Positions 19,701 to 29,021 of a stretch of DNA of 64,000 nucleotides are shown here, one piece after another. Position numbers and translations under genes: made by a program. The stretch is from positions 558,001 through 622,000 of the forward strand of contig NZ_CP124747.1 in the NCBI RefSeq assembly GCF_041860085.1, given 5' to 3'. This DNA comes from Schlesneria sp. DSM 10557. GTDB taxonomy: Bacteria; Planctomycetota; Planctomycetia; Planctomycetales; Planctomycetaceae. The notes beneath the pieces are model-generated. The model did not search any database. It saw only the letters and a list, made by a program, of their open reading frames with translations, and was not told the DNA's origin. Each line of letters starts with the position of its first letter. Position 1 is the stretch's first letter.

Positions 19701-20891
19701 TCACTTTGCAAGCCAGGTGGGTGCACTCGCTTTCAGACGATCGCGGATACGAAGTAATCGTTCCCCAGCCGCTTTCAGTGTTTCATCCTTCTTGGCAAAC
19801 ATGAACCGGACCTGAGTATGACCCCGTTCACTTGGCCGGTAGAAGCTGCTGCCCGGTACCGCCGACACACCGATTTCGCGGATCATCCAGTTCACAAACT
19901 CGGTGTCGTTGGTGGCTCCAAATCGCGAGATATCCGTCATGACGTAGTAGGCCCCTTCGACGTCATTGAACTGGAATCCCGCTTCTCGCAGATAAGGGAG
20001 AAACAGGTCCTTCCGTTGACGGTAGCCGTCTTTCAGATACTGGTAATAAGAATCCGGGAGTGCCATCGCCGCTGCACCGGCCATCTGCAGTGGATGGGGC
20101 GCTCCCACCGTCAGAAAGTCGTGCGCTTTACGAATTCCGTTGGTCAGTTCAGCAGGGGCGATGCAGTACCCCAGCCTCCAGCCGGTGATGCTGAAAGTCT
20201 TCGACAGCCCGCTGATGGTCACAGTTCGGTCCTGCATCCCGGGCAAGGTCGCAATGCTCAGATGAGGCTTGTCGGAGTAGTTAATGTACTCATAAATTTC
20301 ATCCGCCAGGGCGTATGCATCATGCTCAATGCACAAAGACGCAATCAGATCGAGTTCAGCACGTGAGAAAACGTGTCCGGTTGGATTGTTGGGCGTGTTC
20401 ACGATGATGGCCCGTGTCTTTGGTCCAAACGCTTTGCGCAACTCGTCCGCATCGAAGCTCCAGTCGGGTGGATTGAGGTGGACCCAGACCGGTTTGGCCC
20501 CGGTCAGCAGCGCATCCGGACCGTAGTTTTCATAGAACGGCTGAAAGATGATGACTTCGTCGCCGGGATCGACCAGTGCCATCATCGTTGCCATCATACA
20601 TTCGGTGGCACCGCAGCAAACGGTGATGTTGGTATCCGGATCGCAATCGATTCCATTGAATCGCCGGGCCTTTTCCGCGATGGCACGTCGCAATGGCGGC
20701 GCACCCCAAGTGATGGCGTATTGGTTGTAGCCGTCGTGGATCGCGCGGCAGGCTGCCTCTTTGACTTCCGCTGGAGCGTCGAAGTCGGGCATTCCCTGAC
20801 CGAGGTTAATTGCATCGTATTTTGCTGCCAGTCGCGTCATCTCACGAATGACAGACTCACTGAAGTATTGAACCCGTTGTGCCAGACCCAC
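19701..20891 (-). CDS. PLP-dependent aminotransferase, class I/II
   Basis: The 396-residue fold-type I aminotransferase carries the PLP lysine at K231 in SGLSKTFSITGWR, NTPNNPTG at ~165-172, and ALADEIYEY with the PLP-binding Asp. It resembles YbdL/kynurenine-type aminotransferases that act on methionine, glutamine or aromatic amino acids. The exact substrate is not decided by the sequence. It is cytosolic. It lies 178 bases upstream of the DUF1592 gene on the same strand, though the products have no obvious link. Confidence 0.9.
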   Translation of the reverse strand: MGLAQRVQYFSESVIREMTRLAAKYDAINLGQGMPDFDAPAEVKEAACRAIHDGYNQYAITWGAPPLRRAIAEKARRFNGIDCDPDTNITVCCGATECMMATMMALVDPGDEVIIFQPFYENYGPDALLTGAKPVWVHLNPPDWSFDADELRKAFGPKTRAIIVNTPNNPTGHVFSRAELDLIASLCIEHDAYALADEIYEYINYSDKPHLSIATLPGMQDRTVTISGLSKTFSITGWRLGYCIAPAELTNGIRKAHDFLTVGAPHPLQMAGAAAMALPDSYYQYLKDGYRQRKDLFLPYLREAGFQFNDVEGAYYVMTDISRFGATNDTEFVNWMIREIGVSAVPGSSFYRPSERGHTQVRFMFAKKDETLKAAGERLLRIRDRLKASAPTWLAK

Positions 20892-21158
20892 GCTTTGTCC
20901 TAATTCGACGAAAGAAAGAGACGATCCACTCGCCAGGATCCCGGCGCAGCCGGTAAGCGGAGTTCGCAGATTACCGTTCAGGCAACTCCGTGTCCGCGTC
21001 GTTGCTCTTGTGCTTCAACGCCCGCAATTCTGAATCCTGACCATCGAAATGGTGTTCGATTGCAGTCAAATTGTCGAGCGGTACGACCGTATCAAGCCGG
21101 CCGGAGCAACACGCCGCGAGTCGTGACATGACTCTGCGGTGAGACAGGAATAATGGAT

Positions 21159-21198
21159 GACCGCGAGGCGCTGATATTGGCATCAGCGCCTCGCGGTC
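21159..21198 (-). terminator. Terminator after the DUF3500 gene
   Basis: A perfect 17-bp stem (21159-21175 with 21182-21198) with a six-base loop lies just past the DUF3500 stop codon at 21206. The T-rich tail on the minus strand is weak (ATCCATTATT). It is the main feature of the 314-base gap 20892-21205. Confidence 0.7.
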
Positions 21199-21205
21199 GA
21201 AGTCC

Positions 21206-22207
21206 TTACCCGACGATGCCAATGTTGATGTAGGCATGGACGTGGGGGGCTCCGCGGAAGTGCCAGACCAGTGACGGCCCTTCGACGCGCCAGATGTCCC
21301 AGACTCGATCGTTCAACAGATCACCTTCCTGGTAGAAGGCGAAGTGGAGTTGTTCCATTCCCCCCGTCGCTTTCAGGATGGCGAAGACTTCATCAACGTC
21401 TTCCTGACGGTAAGGAGCCAGCAGGACTTTCAGCGTCTTCTCGACTAGCTCTTGCTGGTCCCTGGTAAGAGCTGTATAGGCGATCCCGGGGTAGGTCTTG
21501 CCCGGTCCTTGAAGAGCGACAGCCGCTTCGCTGGGAGCCTTCGTAATGATGGCTGCTTCGGCCTGTTTTGGGTCGAGCGCTTTGAAGACTTCGTTGACCT
21601 GCTTGGTCTGATAGAGGAACAGGTTCTGATCAGGATCTTCTTCGCCGTGGCCGTAAATAATCGGGCCGCCAAACGCGACCTTATCGACGCTGTCGCCGTC
21701 TGCTCGCAGAGTCAGGTGACGACCAGTCAGTTCAAACTGGAATGGTCCCGATTCAGGATTTCCGAATAGGGCGATGCTGTATCCACCAAACCCGCCATCG
21801 TCATATTCCGTCTGTTTTTCCAGACGCTCGAATCCATCGGGACTGGTCACGTTGCGGACAATTTCCGTGACGAGCTTCCGCTGAGCGTCGGTATAGAAAT
21901 CGTCACGGATAATCGGCTTGGTGATGTGCCAGTTCGCACTGATGCGCTTGCGCAGTTCGTGCTCGAAGGGAAAGACCAGAACTTCCTTTTGAGCTTTCGA
22001 CAAGGATTGATAGAGCTGCGCCACGCAGGTCTCTGCAGCGCTTTTAGGAGTCGGTGCGGCCCAACTGAATTTGGGAGACAGTCCGGCAGCAGCCGCGGCC
22101 CCCGTGACGACGGCACCGCCAACCGATTGGAGAAAGGTCCGTCGACCAACGATCAAGTCTTCTTCCGCAGATGGGGATTCAGCAGACGAAGGTTCGGGTT
22201 TAAGCAT
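21206..22207 (-). CDS. DUF3500 protein, Tat-exported
   Basis: This protein of 333 residues has a Tat-type leader after a short hydrophilic start (VGRRTFLQSVGGAVVTGAAAAAG). The ATG at 22207 follows GGGAGA by six bases, so the longer frame to 22267 is rejected. DUF3500 features include a helical N-terminus, GGYSIALFG, FELTGRHLTLRAD and the C-terminal FYQEGDLLNDRVWDIWRVEGPSLVWHFRG. The family is exported and of unknown function. It is not clearly tied to its neighbours. A terminator follows and a 408-base gap precedes it. Confidence 0.9.
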   Translation of the reverse strand: MLKPEPSSAESPSAEEDLIVGRRTFLQSVGGAVVTGAAAAAGLSPKFSWAAPTPKSAAETCVAQLYQSLSKAQKEVLVFPFEHELRKRISANWHITKPIIRDDFYTDAQRKLVTEIVRNVTSPDGFERLEKQTEYDDGGFGGYSIALFGNPESGPFQFELTGRHLTLRADGDSVDKVAFGGPIIYGHGEEDPDQNLFLYQTKQVNEVFKALDPKQAEAAIITKAPSEAAVALQGPGKTYPGIAYTALTRDQQELVEKTLKVLLAPYRQEDVDEVFAILKATGGMEQLHFAFYQEGDLLNDRVWDIWRVEGPSLVWHFRGAPHVHAYINIGIVG

Positions 22208-22615
22208 GAGATGTCTCCCTGTATGCCAGCGTAAAATCACGCGCGAGTTCCTTGAACGCTCAAGCATCGATTGCCCGAGTCACCAGCAAGCAACCAGCTT
22301 AACCAAGCTGTGCATCATCGCCTATTAATCTTAACCTCACATGAAACAGAGCGGAACACTTCAAAAATCCCCGATATTTCTCCCCAGGAAACCAGTCCCC
22401 AGCGGGGCACAACCGCAGAATCAGCGGTGTATGCCGAGTGCTCCTCCTAGTATTTCTCAGTCGATCGCGCTTGCAGGCTAAGGCGTTCCTCGTGATACTT
22501 CGCTCGCACCGTGCCAGAACGAAACAACTGATCGCGATGAGGGGATCGCACCCGATTGTGACACCACGTTGAATCGACGACCCGGCAGACGAAAGTACTT
22601 TTCACAAAACAGCTT
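22208..22615. other. Intergenic, divergent between DUF3500 gene and tRNA
   Basis: This 408-base gap has no credible coding frame. It should contain the minus-strand promoter for the DUF3500 gene (an AT-rich patch is at ~22318-22340) and the tRNA promoter. No strong hairpin or repeat is seen. Confidence 0.45.
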
Positions 22616-22688
22616 GGGGCTGTAGCTCAACGGTCAGAGCAGAGGACTCATAATCCTTTGGTTCTGGGTTCGAATCCCAGCAGCCCCA
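22616..22688 (+). tRNA. tRNA with CAU anticodon, probably elongator tRNA-Met
   Basis: The 73-base sequence folds into a full cloverleaf: a perfect 7-bp acceptor stem, D stem GCTC/GAGC, anticodon stem GAGGA/TCCTT with loop CTCATAA (anticodon CAU), and T stem CTGGG/CCCAG with TTCGAAT. The discriminator is A and CCA is not encoded. The fully paired 1-72 position rules out the initiator tRNA. Ile2 (lysidine-modified CAU) cannot be excluded by eye. Confidence 0.9.
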
Positions 22689-22935
22689 TTTGACTTGCTC
22701 GTCAGGTCTGTTGCTGAAGGCTGGCGATCCGCAGTTCGTGGGGGAACCAGTACGGATTGAAATGATCGCATCGCATTTCCTCGGGATGAGGCAAAGCGTG
22801 GTTCGGCGCGATCCTCACAATACGCGTCGTGTGGGATGATCGATTCCGTGGAGACAGAACGCTGCTGCGAATGGCTCCGTCATCCTTGAGTCGGGCTGGG
22901 AATTCAACCGGAAAAAAATCGATCCTGGAGCCAGT

Positions 22936-23568
22936 ATGACTCTCACAGTAGACGTGATTTCTGATGTGATCTGCCCCTGGTGCTCTATCGGTAAGCGACG
23001 CCTGGAAAAGGCGATTGCGGAATATGGGAAGCCTGTGCAAGTGCGATGGCATCCGTATCAGCTCAACCCGCAGATGCCGCGCGAAGGAATTCGTCGTCAG
23101 GAATACCGCCAGAAGAAGTTCGGCAGCCTGCAGCGATCTCAGGAACTGGATGCGCAGGTGATTGCGGCAGGGAGAGAGGTAGGAATCGTCTTTGACTTCG
23201 ATTCCATCGAGACGACTCCGAACACGCAGGACGCTCACCGGTTAATCTGGCTGGCCGAGCAGGAAGGGATCCAGGATGCGGTAGTCGAGGGTCTGTTTCG
23301 TGCATATTTCACTCAAGGACGAAACATCAGTGTGCAGGCTGTGATTTTGGATGTGGTGGCCGAGGCGGGATTGGACCGCATCAAGGCAGAAGGCGTTCTG
23401 AAGGGCCAGCAGGGACTCGATGTGATCTTGCAGGCGGGTGAGCAGGCAAGGCGACTCCATGTGAACGGAGTTCCTTGTTTCATCATCAGCAAACGTGTGA
23501 TGGTTTCCGGGGCACAGTCACCGGAAGCTTTTCTGGACGCATTTCAGCAGGCAGGTGCTGACGACTGA
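22936..23568 (+). CDS. DsbA-family oxidoreductase, FrnE-like
   Basis: The 210-residue thioredoxin-fold protein with a helical insertion has an active site CPWC at residues 13-16, right after the first beta strand. No signal peptide is present, as is usual for the cytosolic FrnE/2-hydroxychromene isomerase-like branch. The cis-proline loop is seen as HVNGVPCFII near the C-terminus. The start follows a TGGAGCC ribosome-binding site. Its stop overlaps the next start by one base (TGATG), implying coupled translation. Likely thiol oxidoreductase or isomerase; the substrate is unknown. Confidence 0.88.
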   Translation: MTLTVDVISDVICPWCSIGKRRLEKAIAEYGKPVQVRWHPYQLNPQMPREGIRRQEYRQKKFGSLQRSQELDAQVIAAGREVGIVFDFDSIETTPNTQDAHRLIWLAEQEGIQDAVVEGLFRAYFTQGRNISVQAVILDVVAEAGLDRIKAEGVLKGQQGLDVILQAGEQARRLHVNGVPCFIISKRVMVSGAQSPEAFLDAFQQAGADD

Positions 23569-24293
23569 TGGTTCCGTTCATTCCCGCAGCAGACTTGAAA
23601 GACAAGTTCGGTATCTTCGGTCATTTCTACTCGGTGGAAGTCACCCCAACGTTCTTCGTCGAATGCCGCAGCGTGCTCGAAATTATCGCCACGGAGCTGG
23701 TACCGAAACAGTTGTCGTTGATTTCGAACCGAAAGCCTGACGCTGTTTTTGTCATGATGAACCCCGGTTCGTCCCGTCCACTGGTCGAAGTGGACAATCG
23801 TATTCACGCCGAAGCCATCGAAGACCTCGCCATTTCTCTGGTTCCTACCAAGCCTGACACGACTCAGTATCAGGTGATGCGGCTGATGCACTATTGCGAC
23901 TGGCGACACGTCCGGGTGCTGAACCTCTCTGATCTGCGGTGTTCCAAGAGTGTCGAATTCTTCAAGCAATTCCGGCAACTGGAAGCTTTGCACTCTTTTG
24001 ATGCCCATTCGTTGTTTTCCAGCCGCAGGAAACGAGAGCTGACGTCAAAACTGACCCGGGAGCGCACGATTCCCATCGTCTGTGCCTGGGGACTGGGAGC
24101 GGAACTCGACCCGCTGATTGAACGCTGTCAGTCGACGTTCGACAAATCGAGAATCGTCCGAGGGTTGGTGCAGGAAGGGACGACTCACCGATTCCTGCAC
24201 CCGCTCCCTTCGCTTCAACGTCAAAAGCTGTTGTGGGTCAATCAAATGGTCGAGCAATTGCGAAGTGACTCGATGCAGGTCGACGTGCGCTGA
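23568..24293 (+). CDS. DUF1643-like protein
   Basis: This protein of 241 residues has no signal peptide. The segment AVFVMMNPGSSRPLVEVDN followed by VMRLMHYCDWRHVRVLNLSDLR matches the DUF1643 pattern, where an NP motif after a beta strand is followed by a conserved asparagine-leucine strand. The C-terminal part (IPIVCAWGLGAELDPLIERC, then THRFLHPLPS) also fits. The molecular function of the family is not established. Translation is probably coupled to the FrnE-like gene upstream. Confidence 0.75.
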   Translation: MVPFIPAADLKDKFGIFGHFYSVEVTPTFFVECRSVLEIIATELVPKQLSLISNRKPDAVFVMMNPGSSRPLVEVDNRIHAEAIEDLAISLVPTKPDTTQYQVMRLMHYCDWRHVRVLNLSDLRCSKSVEFFKQFRQLEALHSFDAHSLFSSRRKRELTSKLTRERTIPIVCAWGLGAELDPLIERCQSTFDKSRIVRGLVQEGTTHRFLHPLPSLQRQKLLWVNQMVEQLRSDSMQVDVR

Positions 24294-24341
24294 GGCAGTT
24301 CCCAGATTCTGTCGGACTTTTCACGGATGAGTGGTGAGAAC

Positions 24342-25145
24342 TCACTTGTCTGAAAGCTTTAATCCGTCTTTCGGATCCACCACCGCCAGCGTCAGCCGTC
24401 CGGAATGAGTCTTGTCTTGGGTGACTCCACCTCGCGCGACGAGGAAGCGGCCATCGGCGAGCGGAACAATTCCCAGGGAGCAATCGAACTCGAATCGCTC
24501 GACTTTGGTTAATGCCGTGTCGGCTTTCAGAACCGCCGGAGCCATTGCGGGGGCGCTCGCTGACTTGGCCCTGCCGTAGCATCCAAACCACCAGTCGCCA
24601 TCAGCGAACGCGGCAGTCTGGATTCCGAGGTTGGTGTGACCACTGGCGAGAACGTGTTCTTTCACGAATTTGAAGTTAGCGTCGTATTCGTAGGCAAGAT
24701 TTTCACTCACCCCATCCGGCAGGCCCCCGACGACCAGAAATTTGTTGTCGTGGCAGGCGATCCCTCCCGCTCCATGGACGACTTCCTGGGTGGGGTGCTT
24801 TGCAACAAGCGACAAGTCTCCTGCGTCGTAGACGTAGACCCACGAGTCTGCATGCCCATTGGGATCGTTGAATTTCCCCAGATTCACTGCCACGTAGACT
24901 TGGGACTGATGGAAACAGAGGTCACCGTGATGGTTGGCAACATCCACGACCTTGAGCACCTTCCCCTGTTGATCCGTCTTAACCAGCTTCGTGGTGAAGG
25001 ACCAGAAGATGGATTCAGCCTCATCCGTGCATACTCCCTGGAGATGATGTGGGTAAGTTCCTTCGCAAATGACAGGCTGGAAATCTCCTGCCAATGAAAC
25101 TGTCAGGGACATCAGAAATGACAGGATGGCAGCAAGCAGCTTCAT
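24342..25145 (-). CDS. Secreted beta-propeller-like protein
   Basis: The 267-residue protein has a clear signal peptide (MKLLAAILSFLMSLTVSLAG). Repeated strands with patterns such as GVCTDEAESIFWSF, DLCFHQSQVYVAV, GIACHDNKFLVVGG and GIVPLADGRFLVARG suggest a propeller of roughly six blades. The ATG at 25145 is chosen because GGAGA lies seven bases before it and the signal peptide begins there. I do not know the family's function. It is convergent with the DUF1643-like gene. Confidence 0.8.
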   Translation of the reverse strand: MKLLAAILSFLMSLTVSLAGDFQPVICEGTYPHHLQGVCTDEAESIFWSFTTKLVKTDQQGKVLKVVDVANHHGDLCFHQSQVYVAVNLGKFNDPNGHADSWVYVYDAGDLSLVAKHPTQEVVHGAGGIACHDNKFLVVGGLPDGVSENLAYEYDANFKFVKEHVLASGHTNLGIQTAAFADGDWWFGCYGRAKSASAPAMAPAVLKADTALTKVERFEFDCSLGIVPLADGRFLVARGGVTQDKTHSGRLTLAVVDPKDGLKLSDK

Positions 25146-25397
25146 GCAATGTTCTCCAGACAAATGTCATTCAATTCGAGGGGGACATGAGGGCGACTTG
25201 ATTTGGGTACCTTTTTTTGTAGAGCCACAATACCCTTATTCACACGAAAGGTCAGGGGAACCGGTGCGCCCAGGACGGACCGTCAGGTTCAATTGGAAAG
25301 AGGCCGAATCGACCGACGCCAGAGCAAGTGTCATGACGGCGATCACGTTGCCGGCTGCCGCCTCGCGAAAGCGATGTCTCGTGCGGGCCAATTGTTG

Positions 25398-25814
25398 CTA
25401 TCGACGATGGTGGCAGAGATACCATCCCAGGGGGCTGAGGATACCCCAGAGGTAAGTGACTCTGACTTCGTCTCTTCCGAAAGCTCGGCGATCGTCCATT
25501 CGTTCAAGCGGCAGCCAAACGATCAGAAGCATGTGCAGACAAAGCAGCAGCCCAAACAGCCACTCGAGAACCTGCCGCGCAGGTTTCACGAGTGGCTTCT
25601 CGCTTTCCTTAAAGTGGTGGTCGACCAACTGGCTGCCGGCGAAAGCAAATGTCGCCGCAATTGCCGCGACATGGGACGCGAACGTCAGTTCTTTCGCCAC
25701 GGAGGTTTGGTCGAACAGGGCGTCTGCCGCAGCAGTCAGTCCTACCGCAACGATTCCGATCGCGGCTCCTAAGAGTCCCCAGCTTCGATTTAGCGTTCGG
25801 AAAAGGTTGGCCAT
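25398..25814 (-). CDS. Small multi-pass membrane protein, unknown
   Basis: This 138-residue frame has three or four hydrophobic segments (around residues 12-33, 45-64, 84-103 and 121-134) separated by charged loops. The composition looks like a real membrane protein, but I recognise no family. The ribosome-binding site is weak. It lies between two minus-strand genes, with gaps of 252 and 357 bases, so it probably has its own promoter. Confidence 0.5.
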   Translation of the reverse strand: MANLFRTLNRSWGLLGAAIGIVAVGLTAAADALFDQTSVAKELTFASHVAAIAATFAFAGSQLVDHHFKESEKPLVKPARQVLEWLFGLLLCLHMLLIVWLPLERMDDRRAFGRDEVRVTYLWGILSPLGWYLCHHRR

Positions 25815-26081
25815 GTTTTGCAGTATGCCACTGTTTCTGGAATTCGAATTGAATCCGGCGCACTACTCTATGTGAGTCGCGGTTTCATCCGAATTTCGAA
25901 CATGCCGACCCTGCGGAAAAACAGGAGACCGGAAGGAGAATGCATACGGATTGTTTCGAACGTCGATGGCTGGCTTTACGACATCTTGTCCGATGTTCCG
26001 TCAGACCGGCGTTGTGAGAAATACCCAACAGAAAAGACGTTGAATGCTCGGGAGCAGGCGCAAAAACTCAGGTGGGTAAAG

Positions 26082-26120
26082 AAAAAACCGGACGGGTCTG
26101 GGTAGACCGAACGTCCGGTT
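26082..26120 (-). terminator. Rho-independent terminator of the GlsB-like gene
   Basis: An 8-bp outer stem (26086-26093 with 26113-26120) encloses a second small stem (GGTCT/AGACC). On the minus strand it runs directly into six T residues. It lies 52 bases past the stop codon at 26172. It is the main signal in the 357-base gap 25815-26171. Confidence 0.85.
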
Positions 26121-26171
26121 GTGTGGAGAATGAGTCTTGCGATCCTTGCTGGAGGATCGTTTGATTCACGC

Positions 26172-26456
26172 TTAAGGGCGAGGAGTAATCCCGCGATTGC
26201 CGCGCGTCATGCTGAGGTAAATGATCAGCATCAGCATTGCGCCCCCGGTCGCAATGAAAAGCCCCCCTGCGTGCACTTCGGGGTCACCGACTCGATAATT
26301 GAACACCGCCGATGAGATGAACCCACCGACAATCGACCCGACCATCCCGAGGATCATCGTAAAGAAGAGCCCCATCGGTTGCTCACCCGGAACGAGTGCT
26401 CGAGCCAGGAGTCCTGCCACCAAGCCAATCACCATCCAAGAAATAAAGTCCCACAT
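26172..26456 (-). CDS. GlsB/YeaQ/YmgE family membrane protein
   Basis: This 94-residue protein has three membrane helices. The N-terminus (FISWMVIGLVAGLLARALVPG) and the central GMVGSIVGGFISSAVF are typical of the transglycosylase-associated family, small stress-related inner-membrane proteins found across bacteria. The ATG follows AAGGAG by eight bases. It is monocistronic, with a terminator downstream. Its biochemical role is not known. Confidence 0.92.
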   Translation of the reverse strand: MWDFISWMVIGLVAGLLARALVPGEQPMGLFFTMILGMVGSIVGGFISSAVFNYRVGDPEVHAGGLFIATGGAMLMLIIYLSMTRGNRGITPRP

Positions 26457-27257
26457 GTAAAATCTCCTTCATCTGAGTGCGGCGTTAAGTTTTCGAGACT
26501 GCGAACGTGCAGGAGGATGGAAGCAATCTGCATGCCATCCGCCGTCAGGTGGGGCTTGACTCGGTCCAGATTGAGGAACTGCTCCGTCGGCACCATGTGA
26601 TGGGGAATGGTAGGTGCGACAGAATGCCATGGGACGATTTTCAGCCGAAGAGTGACCTCAGGCTCAGCAAACTCCCTGTTCTCACGAGCGAGCAAGTGCC
26701 CCGATGAACAAGTGAGGAGATGATCTTGCTGATTCATGCGGATCGTTGATGTTGTGGCGTCGCTCATGGATCTCGCGGCGACCCTTCACTCACTGCCAAT
26801 CGGCAGTGGGTGAAGGGAGAGTTTGCCCGATCCGGTTCGTTCAGGTTGAACGCTGACAATTCAAACAACGCGCCCGTCTGACCGAAGAGTGACCATTCTG
26901 CTTGGCCGCAGTGGCGGCGAGTACCACTCGAAGGGGCAGGGCACATCACTTCAATGGAGTAAGGCACCTACCCTGGAGGTGCGGACGAACAATCAGTGAT
27001 GTGTTGGTGAAAGAGCCCGGTCGAACTTGGTCGAATGCTCCTGATTTACTCAAAAATCAATGGCTGTCACGTTCGGAACCAAAAGAGCATGTACGTTCTG
27101 CGGCTACCATTCAATTCCAGTCCGCTTGTGCTGCATCATTGGGGCGGCTTGCGGAGATCTGTATCGGTAGTTCGTCTTGAAGCAAGCTCGGACCACCTGA
27201 TGTCGTCGTCGGTCCAAAATAACAGCGTTGTGAAGCCGCCTTGAGCCTTTCGGAGGT
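26457..27257. other. Long intergenic region without a supported gene
   Basis: This gap is about 800 bases between two minus-strand genes. The frames inside it (for example minus 26429-26767, which overlaps the GlsB-like start) show no recognisable domain. The one clear structure is a hairpin at 26782-26817, listed separately. Upstream elements for the GlsB-like gene should lie just right of 26456. Confidence 0.5.
26782..26817. repeat. Inverted repeat, orphan hairpin
   Basis: A 16-bp stem with one wobble pair (26782-26797 with 26802-26817) and a four-base loop. No T-run follows on either strand, and it is ~440 bases past the nearest upstream stop codon on the minus strand, so a terminator role is doubtful. 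Confidence 0.6.
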
Positions 27258-28799
27258 CTATTCCGGTATCAAGGAACTCCGTTGGATCGAGGTCCCTTCC
27301 CAAGTGGCCTCGTCTGCCGTGCGGTCGTAAGTCAGGATTCGATGGGCACTCCCGGGCGCGGGGGATACATCTTTTTGAGGGAGCCACTTGCGGTGATCCG
27401 TGATGGTCTGAGCGACTTCGGGCTGATGTGCCAGATTACGCCATTCCCTGGGGTCATGCTTCATGTCGTAGAGTTCTTCACTGCCATCGGCGTAGCGGAT
27501 GTACCGCCACCGCTCACTGCGAACGGCGTGGTTTCCCTGATTGTGTGATGTGATGGCGGGTCGTTCCCGTTTTGTCTCGGGATCTTTCAGTTGAGGAACC
27601 AGACTGATCCCTTCCAGGTCACGGCGCGAAGGGAGTCCGCACAGTTCAAGCAGCGTCGGATACATGTCGAGCAATTCGGCTGGCTGATGACAGCGACTGG
27701 CGGGACGAACGCCCGGTCCAGCGAAGATCAGCGGAACGCGCGTGCTGCGCTCCCACAGCGAGTTCTTTCCCGTGATCCCTTTCTCACCCAGATGCCAGCC
27801 GTGGTCACTCCATAGCACGATTACGGTATTACCGCGCAACCCCGCTTCATCGATCGTATCGATCAGACGACCAATCTGTGAGTCGACGAAACTGGTGCAT
27901 GCCAGATACGAGCGGACCAGGTTTCTCCCCTGATGATTTTCATCAACCCATCTCCATCGAGGTTCCGGCAGCTTCCAGTGCAGATACCAGGAAAAACGCG
28001 GGGTATCCTTCCGGTCGTCGGGTTTAATCAGAGGGAGAATCCGATCGTCGTCGGGAAAGAGGTCAAACCACTTTTGAGTGACGTAGCAGGGTACGTGCGG
28101 CAGAAAGAAACCGGTCGCCAGGAAAAATGGCTGATCCTTCGGGGCAGATCGAATCTGCTCGACGGTCCAACTCGTAATCTGGTAGTCACCTTTATCTTCG
28201 TCTCGATGCGGGAAGACCCCCCAGTCCATGAGCGGGTGATCCCCCATGGGCGTGGGGCCGATTAACTTCCTCGGAGGCAGCGGCCCGATTGAGCTGCCAG
28301 GACCCATCGTTTCAAATTCTGGCTGTCGACCTTCCACCGGTCGGATATCTCCGTGGAAAATTTTCCCCGTCGTGAGTGTTCGGTAGCCGTTTTGCCGGAA
28401 GTGTTGCGGTAGGGTCACTCGATCTTTCCAGGCATCGACGGCTCGGAAGGAAGGGACGAGTCCGTAGATGCCCGTCGTCGTGGGCCTGAGACCGGTCAGG
28501 AGACTTGCGCGGGAGGGATTACAGAGCGGAGCCTGGCAATGAGCATTAAGGAACGTCGTCCCGCGTTCGGCGAGTCGATCGATGTTCGGCGTCTTCGCCA
28601 GGGGGTGCCCACCGAGAACGCCGATCCAGTCGTTCTGGTCGTCGATGGCAATAAACAGGACATTGGGCTTCGCGGCAGAAGCGAGAGCGGGATGAAGCAG
28701 TAAACCGATCAGGGTGATGAGGGTGACTGCCACGAGATACGATCGGTTAGACGTCCCGTGGCCGTTCTCGAGTGAGTGGTGGGGGAGACAGTTTGGCAT
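27258..28799 (-). CDS. Exported sulfatase (type I, iduronate-2-sulfatase-like)
   Basis: The 513-residue protein has a signal peptide in residues ~18-43. The formylglycine motif is C93 in CNPSRASLLTG. Metal-binding residues are visible in AIDDQND (D53, D54) and VLWSDHGWHLGEKG, and the TGKNSLWE segment supports the family. It should hydrolyse sulfate esters, probably on algal or other sulfated glycans, in the periplasm or outside. It depends on a formylglycine-generating enzyme not seen in this window. The frame stays open to 29012, but the signal peptide favours 28799 (28814 is also possible). It lies downstream of two DUF1501 genes. Confidence 0.92.
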   Translation of the reverse strand: MPNCLPHHSLENGHGTSNRSYLVAVTLITLIGLLLHPALASAAKPNVLFIAIDDQNDWIGVLGGHPLAKTPNIDRLAERGTTFLNAHCQAPLCNPSRASLLTGLRPTTTGIYGLVPSFRAVDAWKDRVTLPQHFRQNGYRTLTTGKIFHGDIRPVEGRQPEFETMGPGSSIGPLPPRKLIGPTPMGDHPLMDWGVFPHRDEDKGDYQITSWTVEQIRSAPKDQPFFLATGFFLPHVPCYVTQKWFDLFPDDDRILPLIKPDDRKDTPRFSWYLHWKLPEPRWRWVDENHQGRNLVRSYLACTSFVDSQIGRLIDTIDEAGLRGNTVIVLWSDHGWHLGEKGITGKNSLWERSTRVPLIFAGPGVRPASRCHQPAELLDMYPTLLELCGLPSRRDLEGISLVPQLKDPETKRERPAITSHNQGNHAVRSERWRYIRYADGSEELYDMKHDPREWRNLAHQPEVAQTITDHRKWLPQKDVSPAPGSAHRILTYDRTADEATWEGTSIQRSSLIPE

Positions 28800-29021
28800 G
28801 GGGTGACGTCTCATCAATTCATTGCTCGCACGGTCAGTCCGGTTACGACGGTCGACAGACGGCCTTCCAGTCCTTCCATCGGGCGGATACTCCGATCTAT
28901 TGCGCTCCATTTTTTTGGGGGCGGCTCGCGTGTGTCTTCTCGTCAGCCCCCTATCTGACCATCTCGATGAGTCAATGAATGCGACGGACTCGAACGAGCG
29001 CACCCCTGACACGTTGAACCG

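Noticed and set aside
25818-26105. Plus-strand 95-codon frame
   Set aside because: It runs into the terminator of the opposite-strand gene and has no recognisable features.
26429-26767. Minus-strand frame upstream of the GlsB-like gene
   Set aside because: It overlaps the GlsB-like start and its strong ribosome-binding site, and the translation shows no domain or signal.
28800-29012. Longer N-terminus for the sulfatase
   Set aside because: The extra 71 residues are basic and unlike a leader; the signal peptide begins after 28799.
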